64,000 nt of DNA. It comes from Streptomyces hygroscopicus subsp. hygroscopicus (GTDB lineage: Bacteria; Actinomycetota; Actinomycetes; Streptomycetales; Streptomycetaceae). Below are positions 24,420 to 32,252 of this stretch, piece by piece; position 1 is the first letter of the stretch; every line of letters starts with the position of its first letter. The notes under the pieces are model-generated. The model searched no databases, had not been told where the DNA came from, and saw only the letters and a program-made list of their open reading frames with translations. The stretch covers positions 186,001 through 250,000 of the forward strand of contig NZ_BSSM01000008.1 of assembly GCF_030269125.1 (NCBI RefSeq), written 5' to 3'. The position numbers and the translations under genes were made by a program.

Positions 24420-24728
24420 GTGCTGCCCGAGGAACTGCCGCCGCTGCCCGCGCTGACGCAGGCGGAGGGCGAGCTGGTCGACCACTATCTGGCCGTGGTC
24501 GACCTGCTGGGCAGGATCAACCCGGCGCGCGACGGGGACACCTATCGCGGGCTGCGCGCCGCGCAGGCGCTGGTACGCAAGGCCGAAGAACTGCGCGCCG
24601 CGCTGGAGCTGATGCACGAACGGGGCGAACGGGAGCTGCACGGGGGCACGCTGGCACGGGCCCTTCGGGTGCTGGACGGCGAGCGCCGGGCCGCTCGCGT
24701 CGCGCTCCCGCCGGACGCCGTGGGCTGA
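24420..24728 (+). CDS. Small helical protein coupled to ClpP-like gene, unknown function
   Basis: A 102-residue protein starting at GTG 24420, 8 bp after the clpP-like stop, with no separate strong ribosome site, so translation is probably coupled. It looks almost wholly helical (LTQAEGELVDHYLAVVDLL, LRAAQALVRKAEELRAALEL, LARALRVLDGERRAAR), rich in Ala, Leu, Arg and Glu with no Cys. I recognise no family. The position suggests an adaptor or structural partner of the altered ClpP. Confidence 0.65.
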   Translation: MLPEELPPLPALTQAEGELVDHYLAVVDLLGRINPARDGDTYRGLRAAQALVRKAEELRAALELMHERGERELHGGTLARALRVLDGERRAARVALPPDAVG

Positions 24729-25149
24729 TCCGGACGGTCGCCGGGTCCGGCGGGTGCGGGGCGTCCGCGCGCCCGCCGGGTCCCGACGCGACACGGTCCG
24801 AACGACGTACCGCCGACCGGTGTATATCCGGACCGGTTTCCCGCTCTCCCGAGTTGCGCGCGCGCCGTGCCCATGCTCCGCAGACGGCCGCCTTTTCCCA
24901 GGTCCGGGGCTACGCACGGGAACTGACGGTGCGTCGCACACCTCGCCGTCCACCCGAGTGGGCGAGTGGTGAGTAACGCCACAAATCCCCGGTTCCATTG
25001 GGATTTTCGGACAGCTGTGGGTGAAGATCCCTGTCTGACGACAAGACCCCGCCGCCGCGGCGGGGCGATCCGGGCGGACGCCGAATCCTGCCGCCGCCCG
25101 GATGACCGGTCGACAGGAGTGGATCGGCAGGAGTGGAGGACCCAGGCAA
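24729..25149. other. Leader/promoter region before the riboswitch
   Basis: About 420 bp with no credible gene. It contains ACCGGTGTATATCCGG near 24817 and presumably the promoter for the riboswitch-NlpC transcript; I cannot fix a -35/-10 pair. Confidence 0.35.
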
Positions 25150-25292
25150 GGCGGGTCGCCGAAGCGGAGGACCGTCCGTGGACACGGACGGGCGGACGCT
25201 CCGGGCGGCCCTTGGGGTGAAGCCGTGGCAACGCGGCCGGGCTACTTCGCCAGCCCGAATCCGACAGGTCATCCTTCACAGGCGGCTGACGA
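25150..25292 (+). promoter_or_regulatory. c-di-AMP riboswitch (ydaO/yuaA type)
   Basis: The conserved ydaO core is recognisable: GGGGTGAAGCC followed by a short variable helix, then CCCGAATCCGACAG and CAGGCGGC at the 3' end. The closing helix GTCGCC (25155-25160) pairs with GGCGGC (25281-25286), six pairs including one wobble. The ribosome site GAAGGG and the ATG follow directly, 5-17 bases on. Streptomyces use this riboswitch ahead of cell-wall hydrolase genes. When bound by c-di-AMP these RNAs switch the gene off. Confidence 0.85.
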
Positions 25293-25302
25293 AGGGTTGC
25301 GC

Positions 25303-25776
25303 ATGACTGCGCTCAATCGTGTCCCGTCGCTGATGGCCCGTGCCGGTACGGCCTCGGCCCTCACCCTCGCCGCCGTGGGCGGCTCGATCGCGGTCCCGGG
25401 CCTCGCCACCGACGCCTCGGCCGCGACACTGGCGACGAAGGCCCTGAACATCGCGGCGTCCAAGAAGGGCGCCCCGTACCAGTGGGGGGCCACCGGACCG
25501 CGCCGCTTCGACTGCTCGGGGCTGACGCTCTACTCGTTCAAGAAGGCCGGCAAGACGCTGCCGCGGACCGCCGCCCAGCAGTACAACAAGACCCACCACA
25601 TCTCCGCCGGCAGCCGCAGAGCCGGTGACCTTGTGTTCTTCCACTCCGGCTCGTACGTCTACCACGTCGGCATCTACGCCGGTCACGGCAAGATCTGGCA
25701 CGCGCCGAAGAGCGGCGCCGTGGTCAGGCTGGAGAAGATCTGGTCCAAGAGCGTCTGGTACGGCCGGGTCAGCTGA
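25303..25776 (+). CDS. Secreted NlpC/P60 cell-wall endopeptidase
   Basis: A 157-residue exported peptidoglycan hydrolase cleaving stem peptides. A signal peptide (SLMARAGTASALTLAAVGG, then ...PGLATDASA-A) covers about the first 40 residues. The NlpC/P60 domain follows directly: catalytic Cys in FDCSGLTLYSF near 67, His in YHVGIYAGHGK near 122, and a third polar residue in IWHAPKSG near 135. There is no SH3 or LysM module. ATG at 25303 follows GAAGGG and sits right after the riboswitch, so expression should respond to c-di-AMP. Confidence 0.92.
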   Translation: MTALNRVPSLMARAGTASALTLAAVGGSIAVPGLATDASAATLATKALNIAASKKGAPYQWGATGPRRFDCSGLTLYSFKKAGKTLPRTAAQQYNKTHHISAGSRRAGDLVFFHSGSYVYHVGIYAGHGKIWHAPKSGAVVRLEKIWSKSVWYGRVS

Positions 25777-25913
25777 CCCGCCTTCACGCGGGGAGCGACT
25801 CCAGCCACCGGGCCGCTCCTTGTGCCTTCCCCCGTCTCCGGTACCGCCTCAAGCCCACGGGCGGCCGGGACGGGTCACGCTCGCCCGCCGGGTGAACGTT
25901 TCACGGCTCCGTG

Positions 25914-26372
25914 CTACGGCTCCTGCCGGCCCGCCGCCGCCACCGGCTCCGCCGGGACGGTCCAGGGCAGTTCGATGGAGACCGTCTTGCCGCCCTCGCG
26001 GGTGGGGCGGACACGGAGCCTGCCACCGCACTCGGCGGTGAGCCAGCGGATGATGACCATGCCGCGGCCGTTGTCCTGCTGCACGGCCGCGGGCAGTCTC
26101 TTCGGGAAGCGCGGATGACTGTCCGTGACGCCGATGCGCAGCCGTTCGTCGCGGTCCAGCGCGATGTCGACCGTGAAGGTCGGGGACTGCCCGAAGGTGT
26201 GCTGGACGGCGTTCGTGGCCAGTTCGGAGACGATGAGCCGCACGGTGTCCGCCGCCTCGGTGTCCGCCGGCAGGCCCCACTCCGCCAGGGTGCCCAGCAC
26301 GTACGACCGCGCGGCGGCGACCGAGGCGGGATCGCTGGGCAGGGTGACGGATGCTTCCAGGTGGTCTGCCAT
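25914..26372 (-). CDS. RsbW/SpoIIAB-like ATP-binding protein (anti-sigma kinase type)
   Basis: A 152-residue GHKL-fold protein. N-box RLIVSELATNAVQHT near 45-60, G1-type TDSHPRFP near 85, and G2-type DNGRGMVIIRWLT near 100 are visible; a full histidine kinase is ruled out by length. Such proteins either inhibit sigma factors or phosphorylate STAS partners; no sigma factor or STAS gene is adjacent. It is divergent from the XRE gene, the usual neighbour in Streptomyces WhiJ/AbaA-like loci. ATG start. Confidence 0.88.
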   Translation of the reverse strand: MADHLEASVTLPSDPASVAAARSYVLGTLAEWGLPADTEAADTVRLIVSELATNAVQHTFGQSPTFTVDIALDRDERLRIGVTDSHPRFPKRLPAAVQQDNGRGMVIIRWLTAECGGRLRVRPTREGGKTVSIELPWTVPAEPVAAAGRQEP

Positions 26373-26497
26373 GGCGACGTCGTCCCTTTCCCACGGGACC
26401 GAAGTCCGACATGGAGCGGATGGTTCGAGTACGGTCCCGGACTGGTGCTTCCTCGCCAGACTGCCATCAGCGGACCGTCACGGGGAGCGATCCACCA

Positions 26498-26513
26498 AGA
26501 TATGCATATATCT
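26498..26513. promoter_or_regulatory. AT-rich inverted repeat in the ATPase/XRE divergent promoter
   Basis: AGATAT-GCAT-ATATCT, 6-bp perfect arms, 72 bp upstream of the XRE start. Notably AT-rich for this genome. Confidence 0.45.
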
Positions 26514-26584
26514 GTCGCTCGATGCGGTGAACTCTGCGACGGGAGACCGTATGGGGGCGGCCCGTAAGGAGTAAGGAGGAGCCC

Positions 26585-27448
26585 ATGCAGAACGGGCCGG
26601 CAGTGCGCCGCCGCAAATTGGGTGCCGAACTGCGCACGCTGCGCACCGGCGCGGGGCTCACCAGTGGGGAGGCGGCCCGCCTGGTCGGCTGGCACCAGTC
26701 GAAGGTGAGCCGCATCGAGACGGGCGCCAGTGGTGTGAAACCGGCCGATCTGCGCTTACTTCTGGACGCCTACGCCGTGCGGGACGCCCAGCTGTGCGAG
26801 CTGCTGCTGATGCTGGCCGGCTCCGGGGACGGCGACGGCGATCGCAACCGCTGGTGGCACGCCTACCGCGGGGTGCTCCCGCCCACCTACCGGGACTTCA
26901 TCAGCCTGGAGTCGCAGGCCAGCGCGATGCGCACCCTGGAGACCACCGTCGTGCCCGGTCTGCTCCAGACGGCCGAGTACGCGCGCGCGGTGACCCGGGC
27001 GGCCGTCAATGACGTGACCGAGGAGCGCTTGGACGCGCTGGTGGAGGTGCGCCTGGCCCGGCAGGACGTGCTGCGCTCGAACCCGCCGCTGGAGCTGTGC
27101 GCGGTCCTGGACGAGGCGGTGCTGCGCCGCGAGGTCGGAGGCCCCGAGGTGATGGCGCGCCAGCTGGAGCGGCTGATGGACGCCGCCCGGCTGCCCCAAG
27201 TGCGGCTCCAGGTGCTGCCGTTCGGGGCGGGAGCGCACGTGGGCCTTACCGGCCCTTTCGTTATCTTCTCATTTCCGAGCACTTCTGATCTCGATGTGGT
27301 TGTTCTAGACCAGTTGACGAGTAGCCTCTATCTGGAACGGAAAGAAGACCTCCGGGCGTACTCGGAGGCCTTCCGCACCCTTCAGAGCCACGCTCTCTCC
27401 CCCCACGATTCGCTCGACTACATCGCCGGGATAGGTGACGGCGCGTAA
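26585..27448 (+). CDS. WhiJ-like XRE regulator with DUF5753 domain (contains a TTA codon)
   Basis: A 287-residue regulator. N-terminal helix-turn-helix at about 10-65 (LGAELRTLRTGAGLTSGEAA, WHQSKVSRIETGAS), then the DUF5753 effector-like domain (VVPGLLQTAEYARAVTRAA, CAVLDEAVLRREVGG). Codon 58 is TTA (26756-26758), the only in-frame TTA I found in this window, so translation should need bldA tRNA. ATG follows AAGGAGGAGCCC. The stop abuts the ribosome site of a DUF397 gene, the usual partner. Expected role: developmental or antibiotic-linked control. Confidence 0.92.
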   Translation: MQNGPAVRRRKLGAELRTLRTGAGLTSGEAARLVGWHQSKVSRIETGASGVKPADLRLLLDAYAVRDAQLCELLLMLAGSGDGDGDRNRWWHAYRGVLPPTYRDFISLESQASAMRTLETTVVPGLLQTAEYARAVTRAAVNDVTEERLDALVEVRLARQDVLRSNPPLELCAVLDEAVLRREVGGPEVMARQLERLMDAARLPQVRLQVLPFGAGAHVGLTGPFVIFSFPSTSDLDVVVLDQLTSSLYLERKEDLRAYSEAFRTLQSHALSPHDSLDYIAGIGDGA

Positions 27449-27458
27449 GGAGGCACCA

Positions 27459-27683
27459 TTGTCCGCCCTGCCTCGGAACGTCCCTGCCAGTACCGACCTG
27501 TACGACGCGCGCTGGTCGCGCAGCAGTTACAGCACGGGAGCCAACAACTGCGTGGAGACGGCACGGCCGCGCTCCGGACCCTGGTCCGGACTGCTCGCCG
27601 TGCGCGACTCGAAGGACCCCGCCGGCCCCGCGCTGCTCTTCTCCGCCGCCAGCTGGGCCGGCTTCGTGGCCGCGCTCCGCTGA
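27459..27683 (+). CDS. DUF397 small protein, partner of the XRE regulator
   Basis: A 74-residue DUF397 protein: W-x-x-S-S-Y-S core (ARWSRSSYSTGANNCVETA), then LLAVRDSKDPAGPALLF and SWAGFVAALR. DUF397 proteins pair with WhiJ-type regulators and modulate them. I place the start at TTG 27459 because AAGGAGG ends 5 bases before it, overlapping the upstream stop. An ATG at 27435 would lie inside the upstream gene without a ribosome site. Convergent with bioF. Confidence 0.85.
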   Translation: MSALPRNVPASTDLYDARWSRSSYSTGANNCVETARPRSGPWSGLLAVRDSKDPAGPALLFSAASWAGFVAALR

Positions 27684-27722
27684 GACCCGCTCACCCGCGA
27701 AGCACGGCCGTGTTCCGCCGAC

Positions 27723-28850
27723 TCATGGTCGCGTCTCGCCGATCACCCGCACCGCCTGCGCGATCTCGGCCCCGGAGAGGTCCGCGCGGGCGGTCAGCCG
27801 CAGCCGTGAGATGCCGTCGGGCACGGAGGGAGGACGGAAACAGCCCACGGCCAGGCCCGCGGTACGGCAGTCGGCCGCCCAGCGCACCGCCTGCTCCGGG
27901 GACGGGGCCCGTACGGAGACCACCGCGGCGTCCGGACGCACCGACTCCAGACCCGCGGCGGTCAGCCGTTCGTGCAGCTCCCCCGCCACCGCCCGGGACC
28001 GTGCCGCACGCTCGGGCTCCCGGACGAGCAGCCGCAGGGCCGCGAGGGCCGCACCGGCCGCCGCCGGCGCGAGGCCGGTGTCGAAGATGAAGGTCCGGGC
28101 CGCGTTGACCAGGTGGTCGATCACCCGCGCGGTACCCAGTACCACCCCGCCCTGGCTGCCGAGCGACTTGGACAGGGTCGCCGTGACCACCACGTCCGGT
28201 GCGCCCGCGAGCCCGGTCGCGTGCGGCGCCCCGCGGCCGCCGTCGCCCAGCACGCCGAGGCCGTGGGCGTCGTCCACCACGAGTCCCGCGCCGCGCTCCC
28301 GGCACGCCTCGGCCAGCGCGGCCAGCGGCGCCCGGTCCCCGTCGACCGAGAACACGGTGTCCGAGACCACGATGGCCGGTCCGGCGTGCGTGGCGAGGGC
28401 CTTGCGCACCGCCTGCGGGTCGGCGTGCCCGACGACCTGGGTCTCGCCCCGGGCGAGCCGGCAGCCGTCGATGAGCGAGGCGTGGTTGCCCGCGTCGGAG
28501 ACGACGAGCGAGCCGTGCGGGCCGAGCGCGGTGACCGCGGCCAGGTTGGCGGCGTAGCCGGAGGAGAAGACCAGGGCCGCCTCGAAGCCGCAGAACGCGG
28601 CCAGCTCGCGCTCGAGTTCGGCGTGCAGCGCGGTGGTGCCGGTGACCAGCCGGGAGCCGGTGGCGCCGCCGCCCCAGGTGCGGGCCGCCCGCGCCGCGCC
28701 CTCGGTCACCTCGGGGTGCCGGGCGAGGCCCAGGTAGTCGTTGCTCGCCAGGTCCAGCAGCGGGGAGTCGGCGGGGCGCGGGCTGAGGCGCCGTACGAGC
28801 CCGGCCCGGCGGCGCGCCCCGGCCTGCTCCTCGATCCAGCCGAACGCCAT
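27723..28850 (-). CDS. bioF: 8-amino-7-oxononanoate synthase
   Basis: A PLP enzyme of biotin synthesis that condenses pimeloyl thioester with alanine, 375 residues. Visible: LDLASNDYLGLARHP near 33, the TGSRLVTGTTALHAELE glycine-rich loop near 65, GNHASLIDGCRL near 120, the pyridine Asp in VVDDAHGLGVLGDGGRG near 190, and the Schiff-base Lys in TATLSKSLGSQGG near 225. ATG follows GGAGGACTC. It is divergent from bioBAD across a long perfect inverted repeat, so the two halves of the pathway are probably co-regulated. No bioC/bioH homologue is nearby; pimelate supply lies elsewhere. Confidence 0.94.
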   Translation of the reverse strand: MAFGWIEEQAGARRRAGLVRRLSPRPADSPLLDLASNDYLGLARHPEVTEGAARAARTWGGGATGSRLVTGTTALHAELERELAAFCGFEAALVFSSGYAANLAAVTALGPHGSLVVSDAGNHASLIDGCRLARGETQVVGHADPQAVRKALATHAGPAIVVSDTVFSVDGDRAPLAALAEACRERGAGLVVDDAHGLGVLGDGGRGAPHATGLAGAPDVVVTATLSKSLGSQGGVVLGTARVIDHLVNAARTFIFDTGLAPAAAGAALAALRLLVREPERAARSRAVAGELHERLTAAGLESVRPDAAVVSVRAPSPEQAVRWAADCRTAGLAVGCFRPPSVPDGISRLRLTARADLSGAEIAQAVRVIGETRP

Positions 28851-28907
28851 GAGTCCTCCGGAGGTTTTGTAGGTAGCGCACAGACCCTAGCGGGCCGACC
28901 GCGCGCC

Positions 28908-28933
28908 CACCGTGTGGCAATACCCACACGGTG
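28908..28933. promoter_or_regulatory. 26-bp hyphenated palindrome between bioF and bioB
   Basis: CACCGTGTGG (28908-28917), six-base spacer, CCACACGGTG (28924-28933): perfect 10-bp arms. It is 58 bp from the bioF start and 65 bp from the bioB start, the expected place for an operator serving both. Confidence 0.7.
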
Positions 28934-28997
28934 AACCGGCTTCGTTGTGCGAAGTCTCCTTGGCCCGGGGCGGTCCCGTAAGACAGGATCGGGCCTC

Positions 28998-30197
28998 ATG
29001 GACCTGCTGAACACGCTGGTGGACAAGGGGCTTCGGCGCGAGCTGCCGACCCGCGAGGAAGCACTCGCCGTGCTGGCCACCTCCGACGACGACCTGCTCG
29101 ATGTGGTGGCCGCGGCCGGCAAGGTGCGCCGGCACTGGTTCGGCCGGCGCGTGAAACTCAACTACCTGGTCAACCTCAAGTCGGGCCTGTGCCCCGAGGA
29201 CTGCTCCTACTGCTCCCAGCGGCTCGGCTCCGAGGCGGGCATCCTCAAGTACACCTGGCTCAAGCCCGACGAGGCATCCCAGGCCGCCGCCGCGGGGCTC
29301 GCGGGCGGCGCCAAGCGCGTCTGCCTGGTGGCGAGCGGACGCGGCCCGACCGACCGGGACGTGGACCGGGTCTCGCAGACCATCAAGGCCATCAAGGAGG
29401 AGAACGAGGGCGTCGAGGTGTGCGCGTGCCTAGGGCTGCTCTCGGACGGCCAGGCCGAACGGCTGCGCGAGGCCGGCGCGGACGCCTACAACCACAACCT
29501 GAACACCTCCGAGTCCACCTACGGGGACATCACCACCACCCACACCTACGCCGATCGGGTGGACACGGTGCAGAAGGCGCACGCGGCCGGGCTGTCGCCG
29601 TGCTCCGGGCTGATCGCCGGCATGGGCGAGAGCGACGAGGACCTGGTGGACGTCGTCTTCTCGCTGCGCGAGCTGGACCCCGACTCCGTTCCGGTGAACT
29701 TCCTGATCCCGTTCGAGGGCACCCCGCTGGCCAAGGAGTGGAACCTCACCCCGCAGCGCTGTCTGCGGATCCTGGCGATGGTCCGCTTCGTCTGCCCGGA
29801 CGTGGAGGTGCGCATCGCGGGCGGCCGTGAGGTGCACCTGCGCACGATGCAGCCGCTCGCGCTGAACCTGGCCAACTCCATCTTCCTCGGCGACTACCTG
29901 ACCAGCGAGGGCCAGGCGGGCAAGGCCGACCTGGAGATGATCGCCGACGCCGGCTTCGAGGTGGAGGGCGCCGGACAGGTGACCCTGCCGGAGCACCGCG
30001 CGGGCGGGGGCTGCCACGAGGGCGCCGCCGCCGGCTGCCATGAGGGCGGCACGGGCGGCTGCCACGACGGCGCGGGGGTCTGCGGTTCGGCTCCCGCGGA
30101 GCCGGCCGGGGAGCCGGTGGCCGCGAACGAGCCGCGCACCGACCTGGTCGCCGTCCGCCGCCGGGGCGCCGGAACGGATCTCGCGCCCAATGCCTGA
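28998..30197 (+). CDS. bioB: Biotin synthase with Cys/His-rich C-terminal extension
   Basis: A radical-SAM enzyme inserting sulfur into dethiobiotin, 399 residues. The radical [4Fe-4S] motif is GLCPEDCSYCSQR near 60 (C-x3-C-x2-C). SAM and substrate segments VCACLGLLSDGQ, YNHNLNTSESTYGDI and VNFLIPFEGTPL follow, and the [2Fe-2S] Arg region is VRIAGGREVHLR near 275. After the normal end (about 333) comes a tail with GCHEG twice, GCHDG and VCGS, then a Pro/Ala/Glu linker. ATG at 28998. The stop overlaps bioA by 8 bp. Confidence 0.95.
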   Translation: MDLLNTLVDKGLRRELPTREEALAVLATSDDDLLDVVAAAGKVRRHWFGRRVKLNYLVNLKSGLCPEDCSYCSQRLGSEAGILKYTWLKPDEASQAAAAGLAGGAKRVCLVASGRGPTDRDVDRVSQTIKAIKEENEGVEVCACLGLLSDGQAERLREAGADAYNHNLNTSESTYGDITTTHTYADRVDTVQKAHAAGLSPCSGLIAGMGESDEDLVDVVFSLRELDPDSVPVNFLIPFEGTPLAKEWNLTPQRCLRILAMVRFVCPDVEVRIAGGREVHLRTMQPLALNLANSIFLGDYLTSEGQAGKADLEMIADAGFEVEGAGQVTLPEHRAGGGCHEGAAAGCHEGGTGGCHDGAGVCGSAPAEPAGEPVAANEPRTDLVAVRRRGAGTDLAPNA

Positions 30198-31479
30198 CCT
30201 GCCCCGCCTCAGCGTCCCCGAGCTGCTGGAGCTGGACCGGCGGCACGTCTGGCATCCGTACGGTCCGATGCCCGGACGGGCCGAACCGCTCGTCGTGGAG
30301 TCGGCGAGCGGGGTCCGGCTGCGGCTCGCGGACGGCTCGGGCGAGCTGGTGGACGGCATGTCGTCGTGGTGGTCGGCGATCCACGGCTACAACCACCCGG
30401 TCCTCAACGAGGCGGCGCGGGGGCAGCTGGAGCGCATGAGCCATGTGATGTTCGGCGGGCTCACCCATGAGCCCGCGGTCCGGCTCGCGAAGCTCCTCGT
30501 CGACATGTCGCCGGAGGGTCTGGAGCATGTGTTCCTGGCCGACTCCGGCTCGGTGTCGGTCGAGGTCGCCGTCAAGATGTGCCTCCAGTACTGGCGTTCG
30601 CTCGGCCGGCCCGGCAAGCGGCGGATGCTGACCTGGCGGGGCGGCTACCACGGGGACACCTGGCATCCGATGTCGGTGTGCGACCCCGAGGGCGGGATGC
30701 ACGAGCTGTGGTCCGGCGCGCTGCCGCGCCAGATCTTCGCGGACGCGCCGCCGGCCGGGTACGAGGAGTCGTACGCGGAGCACTTGCGCGAGCTGATCGG
30801 AGAGCACGCGGACGAGCTGGCCGCGGTGATCGTGGAGCCGGTGGTGCAGGGCGCCGGGGGCATGCGCTTCCACTCCCCCGCGTATCTGCGGGTGCTGCGC
30901 GAGGCGTGCGACGCGCACGACGTGCTCCTGGTGTTCGACGAGATCGCGACCGGTTTCGGGCGTACCGGGGCCCTGTTCGCGGCGGACCACGCGGCCGTCA
31001 CCCCGGATGTGATGTGCGTGGGCAAGGCGCTGACCGGCGGCTACCTGACGATGGCGGCCACACTGTGCACGGCGCGGGTGGCGACGGGGATCTCGCGGGG
31101 CGAGGTGCCGGTGCTGGCGCACGGGCCGACGTTCATGGGCAATCCGCTGGCGGCGGCCGTGGCCTGCGCCTCGCTGGAGCTGCTCAGGGGCCGGGACTGG
31201 CAGGCCGAGGTCAAGCGGATCGAGGCGGGCCTCACCGCAGGTCTCGCACCGGCGGCCGGGCTGCCCGGGGTGCGGGACGTGCGGGTGCTGGGCGCGATCG
31301 GGGTCGTCCAGCTGGACCACGAGATCGACATGGCCGCGGCCACCCGTGCGGCCGTACGGGAGGGCGTGTGGCTGCGCCCGTTCCGCGATCTCGTGTACAC
31401 GATGCCGCCGTACGTCACGTCGGACGAGGACGTGGCGAGGATCGCGCGCGCGGTGTGCGCCGCGGCGCGGGAGGGTTGA
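30190..31479 (+). CDS. bioA: Adenosylmethionine--8-amino-7-oxononanoate aminotransferase
   Basis: A class III PLP aminotransferase, 429 residues, using SAM as amino donor to make diaminopelargonate. Substrate-site signatures: RHVWHPYGPMP near 18, VDGMSSWWSAIHGYNHP near 57, GGYHGDTWHPMSVCDPEGG near 155, PLP Asp in LLVFDEIATGFGRTGALF near 247, Lys in VGKALTGGYLTMAAT near 278, and GPTFMGNPLAAAVA near 312. The ATG sits inside the end of bioB (8-bp overlap). bioD follows after 1 bp. Confidence 0.95.
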   Translation: MPDLPRLSVPELLELDRRHVWHPYGPMPGRAEPLVVESASGVRLRLADGSGELVDGMSSWWSAIHGYNHPVLNEAARGQLERMSHVMFGGLTHEPAVRLAKLLVDMSPEGLEHVFLADSGSVSVEVAVKMCLQYWRSLGRPGKRRMLTWRGGYHGDTWHPMSVCDPEGGMHELWSGALPRQIFADAPPAGYEESYAEHLRELIGEHADELAAVIVEPVVQGAGGMRFHSPAYLRVLREACDAHDVLLVFDEIATGFGRTGALFAADHAAVTPDVMCVGKALTGGYLTMAATLCTARVATGISRGEVPVLAHGPTFMGNPLAAAVACASLELLRGRDWQAEVKRIEAGLTAGLAPAAGLPGVRDVRVLGAIGVVQLDHEIDMAAATRAAVREGVWLRPFRDLVYTMPPYVTSDEDVARIARAVCAAAREG

Positions 31480-31480
31480 G

Positions 31481-32209
31481 ATGCCGGTACTGGTGATCAC
31501 GGGGACGGGCACGGAGGTCGGCAAGACCGTCACCACGGCCGCCGTCGCCGCGGCGGCGCTCGCGGCCGGGCGTTCGGTGGCCGTGCTCAAGGCCGCCCAG
31601 ACGGGGGTACGGCCGGACGAGCGCGGGGACGCCGACGAGGTGGCGCGGCTCGCGGGCGGTGTCACGGCGGACGAGCTCGCGCGCTATCCCGAGCCGTTGG
31701 CCCCGGGTACGGCGGCGCGGCGGGCCGGCATGGCTCCGGTGCATCCGCAGGAGGTGGCCGAGCGGGCCGCCAAGCTGGCCACCGAGCACGATCTGGTGCT
31801 GGTCGAGGGGGCGGGCGGCCTGCTCGTACGGTTCGACGCGGCGGGCGGCACGCTGGCGGACGCGGCGCGGCTGCTGGGCGCGCCGGTGCTGATCGTGGCG
31901 CAGGCGGGCCTCGGCACGCTGAACGCCACGGAGCTGACGGCACGCGAGCTGCGCCGCCGTGGCCTGGAGCCGTTCGGCGTGGTGATCGGCAGCTGGCCCG
32001 CCGCCCCCGACCTGGCCACCCGCTGCAACCTCGCCGACCTCCCCGAGGTCTCCGCCACGCCCCTGCTGGGCGCCCTCCCGGCGGGCGCGGGCGCGCTGCC
32101 GCCGGCCGGCTTCAGGGCGTCGGCCCCCGGTTGGCTTTCCCCGCGTCTGGACGGAACGTGGGACGCGGAGGCGTTCAGAGCGCGGGAAGGGGCATGGCAG
32201 GGGGCCTGA
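31481..32209 (+). CDS. bioD: Dethiobiotin synthetase
   Basis: An ATP-dependent carboxylase closing the ureido ring, 242 residues. P-loop ITGTGTEVGKTVTTAAV near 6-20, Lys-containing LKAAQTGVRPDE near 39, acidic LVEGAGGLLVRFD near 107, and base-contact region VIGSWPAAPDLATRCN near 168. Here the usual EGAGG motif is intact. ATG lies 1 bp after the bioA stop, completing a tight bioBAD operon. Confidence 0.93.
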   Translation: MPVLVITGTGTEVGKTVTTAAVAAAALAAGRSVAVLKAAQTGVRPDERGDADEVARLAGGVTADELARYPEPLAPGTAARRAGMAPVHPQEVAERAAKLATEHDLVLVEGAGGLLVRFDAAGGTLADAARLLGAPVLIVAQAGLGTLNATELTARELRRRGLEPFGVVIGSWPAAPDLATRCNLADLPEVSATPLLGALPAGAGALPPAGFRASAPGWLSPRLDGTWDAEAFRAREGAWQGA

Positions 32210-32252
32210 GGGCGCACACTTCCCCCAGGTTCGGGATGTCCGGGAGGTCGGT

